This document shows, in pieces, positions 23,765 to 36,424 of a DNA stretch of 64,000 bases. A model generated the notes under the pieces. The model did no database searches and was not told the DNA's origin. It saw only the letters and a list, made by a program, of their open reading frames with translations. Made by a program: the position numbers and the translations under genes. The stretch lies in assembly GCF_000224145.3 (NCBI RefSeq), contig NW_004190417.1, forward strand, positions 1 through 64,000, written 5' to 3'. The stretch comes from Ciona intestinalis. Its lineage: Eukaryota > Chordata > Ascidiacea > Phlebobranchia > Cionidae. Numbering within the stretch: the stretch's first letter is position 1; each line of letters begins with the position of its first letter.

Positions 23765-25275
23765 ATATTTCGCATTTTTGCGTATTAGCTCTCCAAAAAT
23801 AAGAACCGCAGCTGGAACTGTAATATATACATAAAAACAATATGTGAATCCTGGTTCTTTAGTGTTTATATACATATTTACATCTACATCCCCTAAATTT
23901 ACAACCTGTTGTTAATGTTTGTTAACTATACACATTGAATGAGTTAGAAAGAATCAACGTCGCTTTATTAACTTTGGTTACTACCATTCAATAGGAGGGT
24001 TGTTAATTCAAAATTAATAAATCTCCATTAATTTGGGCAATATAGCGTTTTAAATCTGAGCATTTATCTGCTGGCACTCGGAAATAATGGTGCATTGTAT
24101 GCAAAAAATCAAGATTCATAGCAAATTGTCCAAAAAACGTGCTTTCTTTAAAGTTAATGAACACATTTTAATGCGCGATGCGCACATTCCGCCTGTTTAT
24201 GTTTACATACTGAGCTAAGATAAAATCAACATTGTGTATTTGTTTTGCATATGCTGTGTTGTACAAAGAGATAGATTCTTTCGTGATGTAATACTGTTGC
24301 AACGTCATATTTGTTTACCTTGTTTATTTATTAATCACAACTCCCAAACTCTTGAATTAACATAATTCTCGTGCATACAATAAACAAACGTATGGTTGTA
24401 CATCCGTGTTACAACAATACGTGTACACTCTTGCTACAAAAAATTAGCTTTTAAAACTTTTTTAGCAGTTAGTACACACCACAGATCAATGTTTTCATCG
24501 AGAAATCACATAGCTGTGCGAAAAACTCTCTCCAGCCTTTCCTTTTAGCAACGTATTATGATAGACTACGTGCCCCTTTATCAGCTATGCTTCGTTGATT
24601 AAAAAAGTAATGTAGATAACATAGCTTGCAGATTTAAAACGGTTTGATCGTTTGGACAAACCTTTTGGCGAATTTTCCGGAACTTGGTATGCTATACTTG
24701 AATCTCCAGATAATTGTTTCTCACAGAAAAAACATCAAATGCGCCTCAGCACTAATTGCAGTGAATATACTAATGAACAAAACTGGGCTTAACTATCAAG
24801 AAGTAATTATACGCGACGTTGTGTCTATGATACCGAACAAAAGAACGAATTTCTACATTTTTTTCTAATGCGCTTTAAAAATAGCAAATACAAGTTTAAT
24901 ATTTTTAACACAAAGCAAGACAATTAAACGCAATGGCGATTTTGGTATAGCAAAAGCGAATTTGTCGTGAAAGATTATAGATACAACTATTTTAGCGTCG
25001 TGTTAAAATTTGCAAGTCGGCAGCAAGAAAGAATATATAAACGTATACAGGTACCAGTTCTAAATGAATTCGTTTCGTGAACGTTTGGCAAAACAACATA
25101 CAGGGTAGTTGTTGGATAGTTTAAGTAACATTCTTCTATTAGATAGCACACGGTTGACAAAATGAATTTAATATCAAGGGCAGCCGCATTAATACGGGAT
25201 AATGTTCCTGTACAACCGTTTTATTTTGTCCACATGGTGGCAGTGCTGATACGTAGAGATACAAACAAGGTGATT

Positions 25276-28200
25276 TTATCTCCCAGCAGAACCAGTGCTA
25301 TCAAAGGATGGACAATCCCTTGCGCCAAAGTTGTTTCTAGCAGCAGTGTTTAGGATACGTTTGTTTTTATCCCACGCATGAATAACTGTGACTTTAAGCT
25401 TTCTTCCATCTTTTCTACCCATTACGAGGTAAAACTTTTTCTTTTTTCTTTTCTTTTTCCCTCCCTTTTTGTTCTTTTTTTTTCTTGCGCCCCGTTTCGA
25501 ACGTGAGTGCTCATCTGCTTCCGATCGACCTCGACGGGGTTTTTTAGTGACTGCATCGTCCAACTGAGGGCACGTACATCTCTTTCTACCGATCACGTAC
25601 AGTTTCATTTTTTTATTATCTCTTTTGTCGAGTGGCCCATTTTTATAAATTACTCTTTTCTTCTTATCGGCAAAAACTTCTCGAATTCCCCGACTTTTCT
25701 TATTTTTGATTTTCTTGACCCGGATTTTAATAACTAAAAACAAAAATAAAACATTTATAATCTTAAACTCATGTAGCTACGAAGTGTTACGGTTGTCTGT
25801 AAGATAAAAGATGGACATTCGCTCATGCACGCACGGAATTTTAAAAGCTCAATTAAAGAAGCACTGGTTCACTCAAACCCTTACCCATGCCACTTCACTT
25901 GACGCCTCTTTTTTATTAAAAATAGAATAATTCTGTACATTGCTCATTTTACTTTGTAAAGAAATGTCATTTGTACTTAATACACGTGAAGATATATGAC
26001 TAATGATAGCGGTGTTTGGACCAACGGTTAAATTCTAACTAACCGCTTCCATCAGGTTTAGTAACTTTCACATATTTTTTATTGGAAATGTTCTGAAGCT
26101 AAATCTACTAAAACACATGCACAGACTGACTTCAAAATTTATTATTTTAATGACTACACAATAAAACAATTGCTTCTCAACCTCTACTTCTTTGTTGTCA
26201 CTTCGTACTCTAACCGATATAACAAAATTTCTAATAGCAATCGATAAGTTTCGGCCAACACGTATGTTATTATATGTGAGACATTGACAAACCCCACCAA
26301 CAACGCCAGACATCTCTGACTAATACTAGCTTTAGCAACAATACTGTTATATTAATATCGACGGCTATTGATTATACCATTCGTTATAACTTGTCCAGTC
26401 GGAAATAATGTTAGCGGTTTAAATATAGAAATATTTATTGAACCAAGAAGGAATTTTATGCAGCGTACTATTTTGACTTCTCCTGTATGGTAGCAACCAT
26501 TGGATTCCAATACATTCCAGTAGATAATTATTAAAATGAAGTTTACTTCTTTGGGGTGGGGAGACAGATACCTTTAAAACATAGTATCCAAATATCCTAA
26601 TCGTGGTTTAAACAATTAACAACGGCCTATGGTGTATACTATATAGCCAAGAGAATACACTTTGCATGTATTTACTACCAAATGAGACAAGAAATTAAAA
26701 TAAAAATGTATCACATCTTTCCCACCAACCTATATATAAAGCGACATGGGAAACTGTTGAGTGTCAAGATTCTTTCACGTAGCAGAACACGTCATGTTCA
26801 ACAGAATGATAATTGAGCCTTGCGAAAATTATGAAACGTATCGCGTGATAGTAGGGCTTAGGTTTCTCTTTTCTATGTTTGATGTTATTTAATTCGTTAT
26901 CGGTTATCTCTATTTTACTTTATAACATTTGTATTCGGAAGTCGTGATGGTGATATACTGATAATTGGAATTAGTGGGCACAATTATACACTTCATCTTT
27001 CCTAAATTCTAGGAAACAGTCAACATGATTGTGTGTAGGCTTAAAGTCTAAGTATGCACAGCACGTTAGTCTGTGGGCGAAGTTCGCAATTTGCGTTTAA
27101 TTGCACGAAATGGGTTTCTTTAATCGGTTGGAACAAGATAACAGAGCCGCCTTTAATTGTAAGGTTTAAAGAAGTTACCGTCTCATTAAAGTTCTAATTT
27201 CCGTATAAGCACGACATGAATTATATCCTGTATTGACACCACTGGAATTAAACCCTTTGTACGGAAACCTTCATACAGGTTCATACATATACAGGTTACG
27301 TCATCTGCTTGTTAAATTTGTCCAAAATAGATAAAATGTAAACTGTAAAATTCGCGGTATACTCTTTGACGACATTAAAACTTTTTTTAGGTTATGGTAA
27401 CATAAATTTTGTAAGCTCAACTTATAAGGTTTAAATTTTGCACAGGGTTGACTAAGCGCGAAAATGTGAGAAAGGGGCTTCTATTTGCCATCGACAATCG
27501 ATGGGAAGATGCATCAACAAATTTAGGACAAAGAACGATTGTTCATTCACGTGATGATATGCCGAACTTTTATACCTCGTGTTAATTTCAATACTAAACC
27601 GTTACGTTTGTTAACCGAGTTGAGGAAGAACAATATTAATTTTATTCACTATTTTGAGCCGGGCATAAAGCGATAATTGTATATACATAATTCCTGTGGC
27701 GGTATGTTTAAAAGAGTTATTTTTTATTAGCGTTGCTTAATAAACACTAGTAACTAAATTATTCTTTAAAAGTGAACGTTGCCTAAACGGAAAATCAACA
27801 CTTTTGTCCCGCTAACAGCTCGAAATATACAATATTCCCAATTCTAAATTTTTCACCAGTCACCAACAACAATTATATACCGTGAACTTATAACTCGCCG
27901 AAATCCCAGAGAAAGCAGTTTGTGTGATTGGATTTAGATTATTAAATGTTCATTTCGCCAAGAATTAGTGGAACAAAGAAAGCATAAAACCATAAACTTA
28001 CCAAATTCGCTTGCACAATAGTTATCAAGTAAGGTGTCTCTCTGCAATTCTATTCTGCAAGGTGGACAAACTGGATCTGCAAAAGTGAAAAAAAAGGATT
28101 TAACAATCGTTAAAAGAGAGAAAAATGTAACTAGAAAGAGAACAAATAAACGTAACTACCTGGAATAAGTTTCTTGTTATATTTTTAGTTAAATAAGTGA

Positions 28201-31200
28201 GATACGTTGATTTGTTTAACAATATTACAAGTTTATTTTATGCTGAAGTGATTTTTCAAAATTTGCGATGCCTGTGTAGCAAATACACCACTTTGATCTC
28301 AGTGGTGTGGCATAGTAGGTCAAGAGCCACTTAAAATTTTACCTCAAACACATACAAATTAATAACGGAGGAGAAAATAATTCGGTTTTTAAATTCAAAA
28401 CGCAACCTAAATTGTGAAGATAATAAGTGGAAAAGAATTCTAGATATTTTAAGTATATAGTAAAATTTGAGTAATTCACTTTCAGTATCAAATTGCCAAA
28501 CTATTCACGAATTTTCGTACACTTTTATATAATGGGGTGAAACCGACGTTGGGTGAAACTTAATTAGATGCGGGGTGTAGTGAGAAACTGTTTTAACATA
28601 AATCTTACAGTCCCATTTTGATAATAAACAAAAAAGTATGTTATGGTATTATTGAACAGTATTCCACGGCTATATACAGCGCATCAACTGTTTGTAACTA
28701 TTAAATATTGGTGTTAAATAGAACGTTGAAAAGGGCGTACTATAGCATAGTGATGGTTTTAAATGCCCACTAACTCACCTTAAAACAGGCGAAATTTTGT
28801 AGTTTATACGTGTTTAACCGATACATCAAGTATCGTGGTTTAATAAAAATAGGCCGAATCATTTTATATACAGTTGGATTTTATGCAGTAAAATTAGTTT
28901 TAGTTTTCGGTTTTGTCTTAAATTATGGCTAAAATAAGCACATTCTAATACCAGTTCAAATTTGTACATTTAACTTGCAGCACTGTCGGTTAAATTTATT
29001 TAATTATACACAAGTTGCAGAATAATTTTAAGAGAAAACTTTTAACTTAGTGTCCAGCTTTATTCCACATTGCAGTTTTGCAGGTATTTTCTTCCAAACT
29101 TTAACTTTTTTTTAACTTTAAGAAAACGCATGAAGAATATATATTCAAAAAATCAGTCATATAGCTAAAATTTGATATGAAAATATAAAAATGCTTAAAC
29201 ATTCTTATTTATTAAAAGTTTATATACATTTGAAAGACACGATATTTATAAATTGTTTATCTAATAATGGCAGTTGTTGTTTAAACCAAAAAAACATAGA
29301 TATCAATTGTATAATTTATTTACTTTGGTTAAAACAATGCCAAGAGCCAAGACTGCAGCAGTTGGAAAAGATACAGAATGATTCAACTTGGTTTTCAAAG
29401 CGCAATTTCAATTTTGTGGTATTTACCTGTATGCTGTATTCCTAATAGTAAACTCATTTATTAATCGAAGAAATTTGAAGTATCCCATTTTACCCCACCT
29501 GTCGTGCAAATCGCAAAATAACCCATCCAATATATTTATTTTAGGTGTCAATTAATAAAGGTATGACTTTACAAATTCATGGCATGACGCCAAAGTCGCC
29601 ATTGTTTCGATTTTTAAATTCGGAGGCAATATGTACTTAAGTGTCCCACATTTCCGTACTTTACAATAGATATTATGGAAATAAATTATAGAAATAAAAA
29701 CTAATCTTTGTGTATAAAATATATGTCAAGTTTCATTGCAATTGTAAAATACACTTAAACGTAATTCAAACCAAATTTGTCACAAGCGGTAACAATGTTT
29801 ACGTTTGTTATACGCAAAGCGTCAATTTTTCGTGTTTTCCCAAAACGCGTGTTTCATAAACAAATACTTATTCATGAATTAACCAGAAAATATTTTGCAA
29901 ACCTCGTTTAGGAATTTACGTCAATTTGAGCATGACCAGTTTAAAACACTTATTCAATCTAAGGTACATGTTAAATGTAAAAATTCCTGCGGAAACACTG
30001 TTAAGTTGGTTTGTTGTTAGTGTACAAATCTGTGCTTGAGGCGATCACCAACAGTCTAAACAGTGTGCTGTCTTTTTAAGATGTTGGAGAAAATCTTGAC
30101 ACTAATTACAGATACTTGGTTATTTAAACCAATACAGCAATAAATTAAGAATTGAGCAGTATTTATAAAAAATGTTAAATCATTAAAGATGTTTTATTTC
30201 TAAAGCAATTCGGAACTTAGCCAAAGTTTTGTATCAGTAGTGAAATAATATAAGGTTTATGTCTGTATAAGTGGGTAAATTTTGGTTGTCACTTTCGTTC
30301 AGATACAATCTGCTTTTTGTGGCAACAACCAAAGAGGAATAGAGCTCAAAACACAATGGTAAAAAAGTTAGACCTTCGGCGCTTGCCCTAGACATGGGTC
30401 AAACCCATGAAGGACTCACTTCGCGTGGGCATTAGTCACGGGGCAAATATATTTCGGTATGTCGCCACCTTCCCACTTTTGTCGAGAGGTTTGTGGTTAA
30501 CGAGACATGGCATTTGCTTGGTCCTGTAGTCGTATTATCCAGACTCTACGACCCTGTATTCGATTTTAAATAAATGTTTTGAGACACGCCACCCAACTTT
30601 AATGACGCGCCACTGAGAGCAAACAAAATATGTCGAATCAGTGGGCGTTTTCAATTATCACACACTACTCTGCCTGAAAGTGACAATGCACCGGGTCACA
30701 GGCACAATACCATTAACGAATATTTCGGAAGTACTTAAGTAATGCCACCCACATTTCTGAATTGCGCAGCTTTAGAATACGTCATACAGACGCCAACAAT
30801 ACTTAATTAAAGTAACGTTTTACAAATGCTACCTTAAGAAAAATGCGGGCGGTTGAAAACTACGACAGGAAACAATTAGAATAAACAGATAATTGAATTC
30901 ATTAGCCTTATAGAGGTCTTATAGGAACATGAGCAGACTTTGTTTTCATGGCAGAACCTTGATCTTATAAAGCTACATAGACAATGTTTGCTTATCGTCT
31001 GGCGCATTCACTTAATGTGGCGAGCATTGCCACAGAGTGAACACCAGATTTAATCTATCATTCTGCACAGGCCATTTTCAAATATTTGCGCACCTTTACT
31101 TCGAGTGTGGGCCAATTAACCAAAATCAGGTAGCCGTGTGACATCATAACGATGTCAACACAAAACGACCAAGTCTGTGCTATAAACCAAGGGGGAGGCG

Positions 31201-32518
31201 ATAAACCAAAACCACGCACAGTAGTTTTTTCATTAAAGGAGATTGAAAACCCTACTTGATATTAAAGAGGGTGTATATGCGTCACTAACTTGGAACACGA
31301 ATATTATTTACACAGGACAATGCGTCATTACAAATGTGCGAAACTGCTGTAGATAACAAAGACTTATATCAACCCTTGATTGGAAAGAATTGTTAAGACG
31401 ATATATGGGAAAGTTATCCATTTCTTAATAATTGAGAAGTTGTTTGGTATCCGCCGTTTTATTTCAAAAAATAAGAACATACTCTGCCAGCTGCTTTAAG
31501 TCGCTTTATGGATTTAAGATTAGCAAACAATGTTTATCGTTTGTGTCCTGAAGCGTTCTGCCAGAGTTGTTAATATTTTACTAATAAGTATTTAAGGTTT
31601 TCAAAACTACGGTAAACCCCCCATACACGCAACAAACTGTTAATATTGCACTTTAAGCGGTATATAGTAATTATAATAAACAAATACATATAAATACTAA
31701 TATTAGTAAAATGCAGCTGAAAATTTTAATATGTAATTATTTACGGAAAACAAATAATTGGTTACACTGTGTCTGTGACCTTACCGCAACTCGGAAATGG
31801 TTATAGTTAAGGTAAGTCACGAAGATATAAAGCTGCTGTTTACTGGCATACTATATCTAACCACCAGTTACAGGTGGCATAGAAGTAAAAAGTCGTGATA
31901 TTGTGATTATATCAATACACATTGCAAACAACATAATATGTGAAAATACTTACTTGGTGCAGTCGAAGGTAAAGGTGGTTCAGCAGTTGTGCTTCCATTG
32001 ACATCTGGACTTACACACAGACCTTCGTTGCTGAACTTGCTGCAGTTAAGCATGAGTGGCCAGGAAAATCCGTGTTCCAGCATAATAGGGCCGCATCGTC
32101 TTTCTACCGATTCACAGAGCGAGCGGCAAGGTGGAATCGGGCCATTCATCGATTCACCGGGTGGTGTTGGTATGCAAACCGGTGCAAAAAGTGAACAGAG
32201 AAAAACTTGGACGTTTGCGTGGCAGTGTCTTGACAACAGAGGAACAAAGCTTGTTGCCTGTTGCACAACTTCGGTGAGAGACTCATGATTCAGAAGATTT
32301 GGTAGCACCATGCGCGTGTAACCTACGTTCCGGCAAAGTTTTAGTGACGTCGGTATGTCGACACATACAGAAGGAGGCCGTGCGTACATTGTACCATCCG
32401 CCATGAACTTCGGGCTGCCACAACAGTTCTGAACATTGTTTACTAATAATATTAATATCGCAAGGCTTATAAAAATGTCTTCATTACTAGAACAGTTTCC
32501 TTTTATCCACGATCCCAT
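25276..32518 (-). CDS. SFRP1: Secreted frizzled-related protein, SFRP1/5 type (3 exons, 365 aa)
   Basis: Exons on the minus strand: 32518-31954, 28076-28002, 25733-25276, total 366 codons including TAA. It is a secreted Wnt-binding antagonist. The N-terminus has a hydrophobic signal segment (about residues 15-26). A frizzled cysteine-rich domain with ten cysteines runs from C52 to C168. Exon 2 supplies VCPPC and NYCASEF, and exon 3 completes the netrin-like (NTR) domain (LYVIG, CTCPQLDD, FYLVMGRK, HAWDKN, CPSF). These words match SFRP1/5 rather than SFRP2, 3 or 4. Residues about 276-313 are an extra, very basic stretch between CTCPQLDD and FYLVMG. I start at the ATG at 32518; the in-frame ATG at 32539 sits in a TTTTTTCAG acceptor-like site. 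The gene is longer than most SFRPs (about 300-350 aa) because of the insertion. Confidence 0.92.
25734..28001 (-). other. SFRP intron 2
   Basis: A 2.3-kb intron between the exon ending at 28002 and the NTR exon starting at 25733. It contains a short MITE at about 26552-26740. An open frame at 26068-26313 has no domain. I see nothing else that I can name. Confidence 0.6.
26552..26740. mobile_element. Short MITE, diverged copy
   Basis: GGGGTGGGGAGACAGATACC at the left, ATCACATCTTTCCCACCAACC at the right, and the interior TATCCAAATATCCTAATCGT and TTTACTACCAAATGAGAC follow the short-MITE consensus. The TIRs are diverged. Confidence 0.7.
28077..31953 (-). other. SFRP intron 1
   Basis: A 3.9-kb intron separating the frizzled-domain exon from exon 2. 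It contains a long MITE (about 28529-29668) and a possible SINE head near 30365-30455 (TTCGGCGCTTGCCCTAG followed by GGGTCAAACCC). The remaining sequence has no recognisable exon. Early introns of developmental genes often hold enhancers, but none can be proved from one sequence. Confidence 0.5.
28529..29668. mobile_element. Long MITE, diverged copy
   Basis: The left end resembles TATAATGGGGTGAAAC and the right end GTGTCCCACATTTCCGTAC. Interior similarities include ATTAATAAAGGTATGA, TTCATGGCATGACGCCAAA and CCCATTTTACCCCACC. Divergence from the intact copies is substantial. Confidence 0.55.
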
Positions 32519-32519
32519 T

Positions 32520-32530
32520 TCGGGGCTCTG
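32520..32530 (-). promoter_or_regulatory. Splice or trans-splice acceptor just before the SFRP start
   Basis: On the minus strand TTTTTTCAG lies nine bases before the chosen ATG. It could accept a 5'-UTR exon or the spliced leader known to be trans-spliced onto many Ciona messages. It also argues against the upstream in-frame ATG being used. Confidence 0.45.
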
Positions 32531-34413
32531 AAAAAACATAGTTTTTATACATGAGAACTAAACCAAGACTCGTAACACTAAAGCTTGTCGGTCACACCAC
32601 CCGTATCTGACAACCGATGTCTACTGTCTGATGATATCACAGTTTTAGGTCTAATCCACAGCCTAGTTAACTTTTTTCTCGCGCAGACGAGAAGAGAGAT
32701 TGTCAAATTCCGATTAGCGCCGAGCCAGACAGGAACCAGAAACGCCTTTGTACGGTAAGTTCAGAATGTAAAAACTTGAAAAGTGCTTGAATACGCCTTA
32801 ACCATCCCATGCAGTTGATCCGACAAAATCTATTTCATGTGTGATTGTACGCAAAATTAAAAAACTAAACGGAGGTAAAACGGCATTCATCTGGATATCT
32901 TGTTTAATTTTAACCTTCCGGGGAGAGTGTCAGTAGTTGTAGACAAATACAAAGCGTAAATAACATGGTCGCACATACCAATATCTTAACTTGTCTAGCT
33001 TAGGAAAGGGGATCATTATCTTATAAACCAACTTGAGACAACAAATGCCAAGCAACTATCGAAGGGTTGTTGAGATCGACGCCTCACCGGGATATCCGCC
33101 GTAAATTGAAACCTAATTGGCCCGCAAGCGCCCGTCAGCCCACTCGAAATCAGCAGATCGGATCGGCGGTCTACCGAGGAAACACAGCAAGCAACTGGTA
33201 CTTAGTTGTACCGGCTTATCGACCCATTTCACGATAAAAAATTTGCACCTCTTATCGATCAACAGTGGTTGAACACATAGTGTTTCTCTGATCGAAGCTA
33301 AATTAATTTATCACTAGAGTGTTTCGTAAAACATGGCAAATATTTTGTTGTATATCATACAATTTATCATACCTTCTTTAAAAGAACCACTACAGCCTAG
33401 AACGCAAAAATCTATTGAAATATTAATATAAAACTTCTAACCGTCGCACTAAACTAAACCGCAACTATAGTATGCAGGGTTATTGTCACTGGCATATGTA
33501 CGGCATACACAAAGTTCTAAATTCGCTAAATGTTGATGATGCTTTTTTTCTTACACGCTGTCGAATCGCTGAAGCATAACCATGAAAAATGAATTAGTAT
33601 TTGTCACATTCATTCTTTAAAGGGATGTCACTATCAAAGCATGTGAATGTAATATTATATATGTTATCGTGTTATACATGTCGTGTTGTACAATCTACAA
33701 CCAAGCGAAACTCCATGTCAATCCTCACCTAATTGACTAAAATGTCACGGTAACATGAATTTTCTCAACGAAAGGGTTGACTTTCATCTGCCATATATGC
33801 TATCCTATAAATTTCGTTACTCCAGCAGCATTTCGAACTATTCACTGCACAAATGTTTTGCTATCAAATTAGTGTAGCATAAAACGTAACCAAATTTAAG
33901 CCCTGTAAGCTGCACCAGTTTCAGCACGTTTGTTTAAATTGGAGCCACAACACCAACAGATTACAATGAAATCAATCCTCTGGCACCAACTCCTAATCTG
34001 TTAACGGGACAAGAAAAAAAGTAAACAAGTCGTTTGTTTGCTGATAACGAGTTTGAGTCAATCGATTAAACTTGTTTTTGTTGGACTTTTATGTAATTAG
34101 TAGATTCTATGAGAACCCGTAGATGGAGGGAGTGTCTTTAATTAGGTTAGAATAATAATAGTCGAACTAACAGGAAGTGTTCGTCTAATGACACGTCACA
34201 AAAGAAACCTCATTCAATAAAATTAAGAGATCTCCGATTAATGCCATTAACTCCGATTAATAAAAGTTAACACAGAATGAATGCAAAGTTGTATATACAG
34301 CGGAAGAAATCTCTCGCCTATCAAACACTGCTGCGCTTTAAAAATACTTTCAATAGATTCACAAACATTTTATGCTTAGATTGCATCTAATGGTTTAAGG
34401 ATATTGTATTATT

Positions 34414-34466
34414 CTAAAACATGGCACCCTCTATCTATAACCGTTATAGAGAGCGCCATGTTTTAA
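34414..34466. repeat. Imperfect inverted repeat (hairpin)
   Basis: AAAACATGGCACCCTCTAT and ATAGAGAGCGCCATGTTTT are near-perfect reverse complements (two mismatches) around a ~10-base loop. It may be a small foldback element. Confidence 0.7.
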
Positions 34467-34967
34467 AACCATTCTCTTTTAAAGCGTGTCGTGACTGCGT
34501 TGCGCCATCGAGCGTAATATCCTCAAACCCAGAAAGAGAGCTTAACACTCAAAGGTAATTTTACTTAAGTTTTAAGCAACAATGAGTATGGAAACACAGC
34601 TGCTATCGACGAAAAGAAAAACATGTTCAAATGGTTCAAGAAACTGTTAATAACTACTTACTTCCATTTTTAATATGTGGTTTTTAATTAAGTTAGTATG
34701 TAGAACACATAGCAACAACGTTAATGAATAACTGTTTTCTTGTCCTTATACCACCACTTATTTCTAGAGAATGTTAATGTGGTAGAATGGGGCTTTCACA
34801 AAGCATATTATTAATAATCTTTAAAATAAATTATAATATCTATAAATTCAATAGCACATGTAACTTATAACTTGAGAAAAAGTGTAATTCTTAAAAGCCG
34901 TCACTAATAAAGAAACATTTGTCCAACAGTATAAGGTAACATATACGAGTGTTTAAGCGATGTGATA

Positions 34968-36424
34968 TATAGTAGGTGGGGAAGATGGGACACTTTGTCA
35001 GACGAGACTCCTTTTTAATTTTTTTTACGGACCCCCATTTAATGATAATTAGGAAAAAAAGGTTACAGAAATATTCGACAGTATTATCACGACTTTATAA
35101 AACGCCCGTCAAAGCTGTTTACTGTTTTTAAATATTAAAAATTATATATAAAATAGAAACAGTATACTTTAGACAAGTAAAAATGCGAAATAGTAAGGTG
35201 CTATTTTTTAATGCTCGCTAAATCATAGTAAAGCCAACGATTTTTTTTTAGTTTGCGTGTGCGAACGATTAAACTAGTTTCATAGCTTCATAAAACAACT
35301 TTGAATATTTCGTACAGTTTGATTTTGTCTCATAAAACTAGTTGTCTCATAAAAACAACAAAAAAATATTGGTTTAATGTTATATATATGAAGTTTACAT
35401 AATAAAGAAACTAGCACAGCCTGTTAAACTCGGTAGGTTAACTACAAGTCGCAGAATACTAATAATGTGAATATATTTAAAATTTAGAGTCCCATCTTCC
35501 CCCACATTGTAGTTTTGAATGTTTTCATTGCCAAACTTTAAAATATTTGCTTTTAATTTAGTAATTTATACCTCAGGGGGTTTTCTTAAGTATAAGATAT
35601 TGATATAATATAAAGATAATATTTTGAAAGTATATTCGAAATTTGGTCATTTGCACTAGGTGATAATTTATAAGAAGTGGCTTGTGCCAAAAACAGAGTA
35701 CTAATACCTGATTTTTGGCAAAAAAAAATTATCAATAGTTATAATCAATTTTTTGTTAATACAAGTGCATATACATTTGTAGGATACAATATTTATCCAT
35801 TGAAGTTCGAACATTACCCGTTGCGTTCTAACAACACCAATTGTTATGTAATAATGTAATGTATAGGTAACATGTTAAAAACTATAGCAGTAGGGCAAGA
35901 AAAAGAATGTTTAGACTTAAATTTCAAAGCGTACAGTATTATATCGTGTTATTTACGTATATTCCTAATTATTAATACACTTATTAATCAAAATTAACTA
36001 TGATTTTAAACTGTCCCATCTTATCCTGTGTGTTTTCGAATTTGTAAAATTTTACCTGTTGTGCGGATCGCTAAATAACTCCTCGTGTGTTTTATTATAT
36101 TTAATTAAATTGGTGTCAATTAAGGAATGATATAGTAGGATGGGGGAAGATGGGACACCTTTACATAATATCCAAATATCATGATCGTGTTTTAAACAAG
36201 TAACAACGGTCCAAGGAAGTCCTGAGGATACGGTTTAATAATTCTTTAAATGTTCTTTGTTTACTACCAAAAAGGATGACAAAATAGAATGAAACGGTGT
36301 CCCATGTTCCCTCATCCTACTATAGTACTAATTCGTGGCATTACCCCAAAACCGTCAACTATTTTTATTTTTGAAATATTTGGCAATATGTGCCTAAGTC
36401 TCCTATCTTCCCCCATTGTACTGT
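34968..36424. mobile_element. Long MITE sequences (one or two copies) with a nested short MITE
   Basis: The block starts TATAGTAGGTGGGGAAGATG and contains TCCCATCTTCCCCCACATTG near 35490. It continues with interior blocks typical of long copies and ends CTATCTTCCCCCATTGTACTG. A complete short MITE lies inside at 36131-36324. Confidence 0.7.
36131..36324. mobile_element. Short MITE nested in a long MITE, with TA target duplication
   Basis: The element runs from TATAGTAGGATGGGGGAAGA to CTCATCCTACTATA. Its flanks are GGAATGA on the left and GTACTAATTCGTGG on the right. Uninterrupted versions, GGAATGATAGAACTAATTCG at about 23656 and GAATGATAGTACTAGC at about 55941, show the empty site with a single TA. 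The insertion therefore duplicated TA. Confidence 0.88.

Larger units (their letters stand above)
21037..25275. other. Intergenic region rich in SINEs and MITEs
   Basis: No gene was recognised between the EGLN stop and the 3' end of the SFRP gene. The region contains a short MITE (21529-21720), two SINEs in opposite orientations (21775-22105 and 22395-22620) and a long MITE (22624-23764). The rest is AT-rich unique-looking sequence to 25275. An open frame at 24644-24868 has no domain and no splice support. Confidence 0.55.

Noticed and set aside
24644..24868. 74-residue plus-strand frame
   Set aside because: It has no domain, no splice sites and no start context; it is probably chance in AT-rich DNA.
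25162..25353. 63-residue plus-strand frame overlapping the SFRP 3' end
   Set aside because: It is the opposite-strand shadow of the NTR exon, continued into the 3' flank.
29191..29445. 84-residue frame within SFRP intron 1
   Set aside because: It lies inside a long MITE copy and has counterparts in other MITE interiors.
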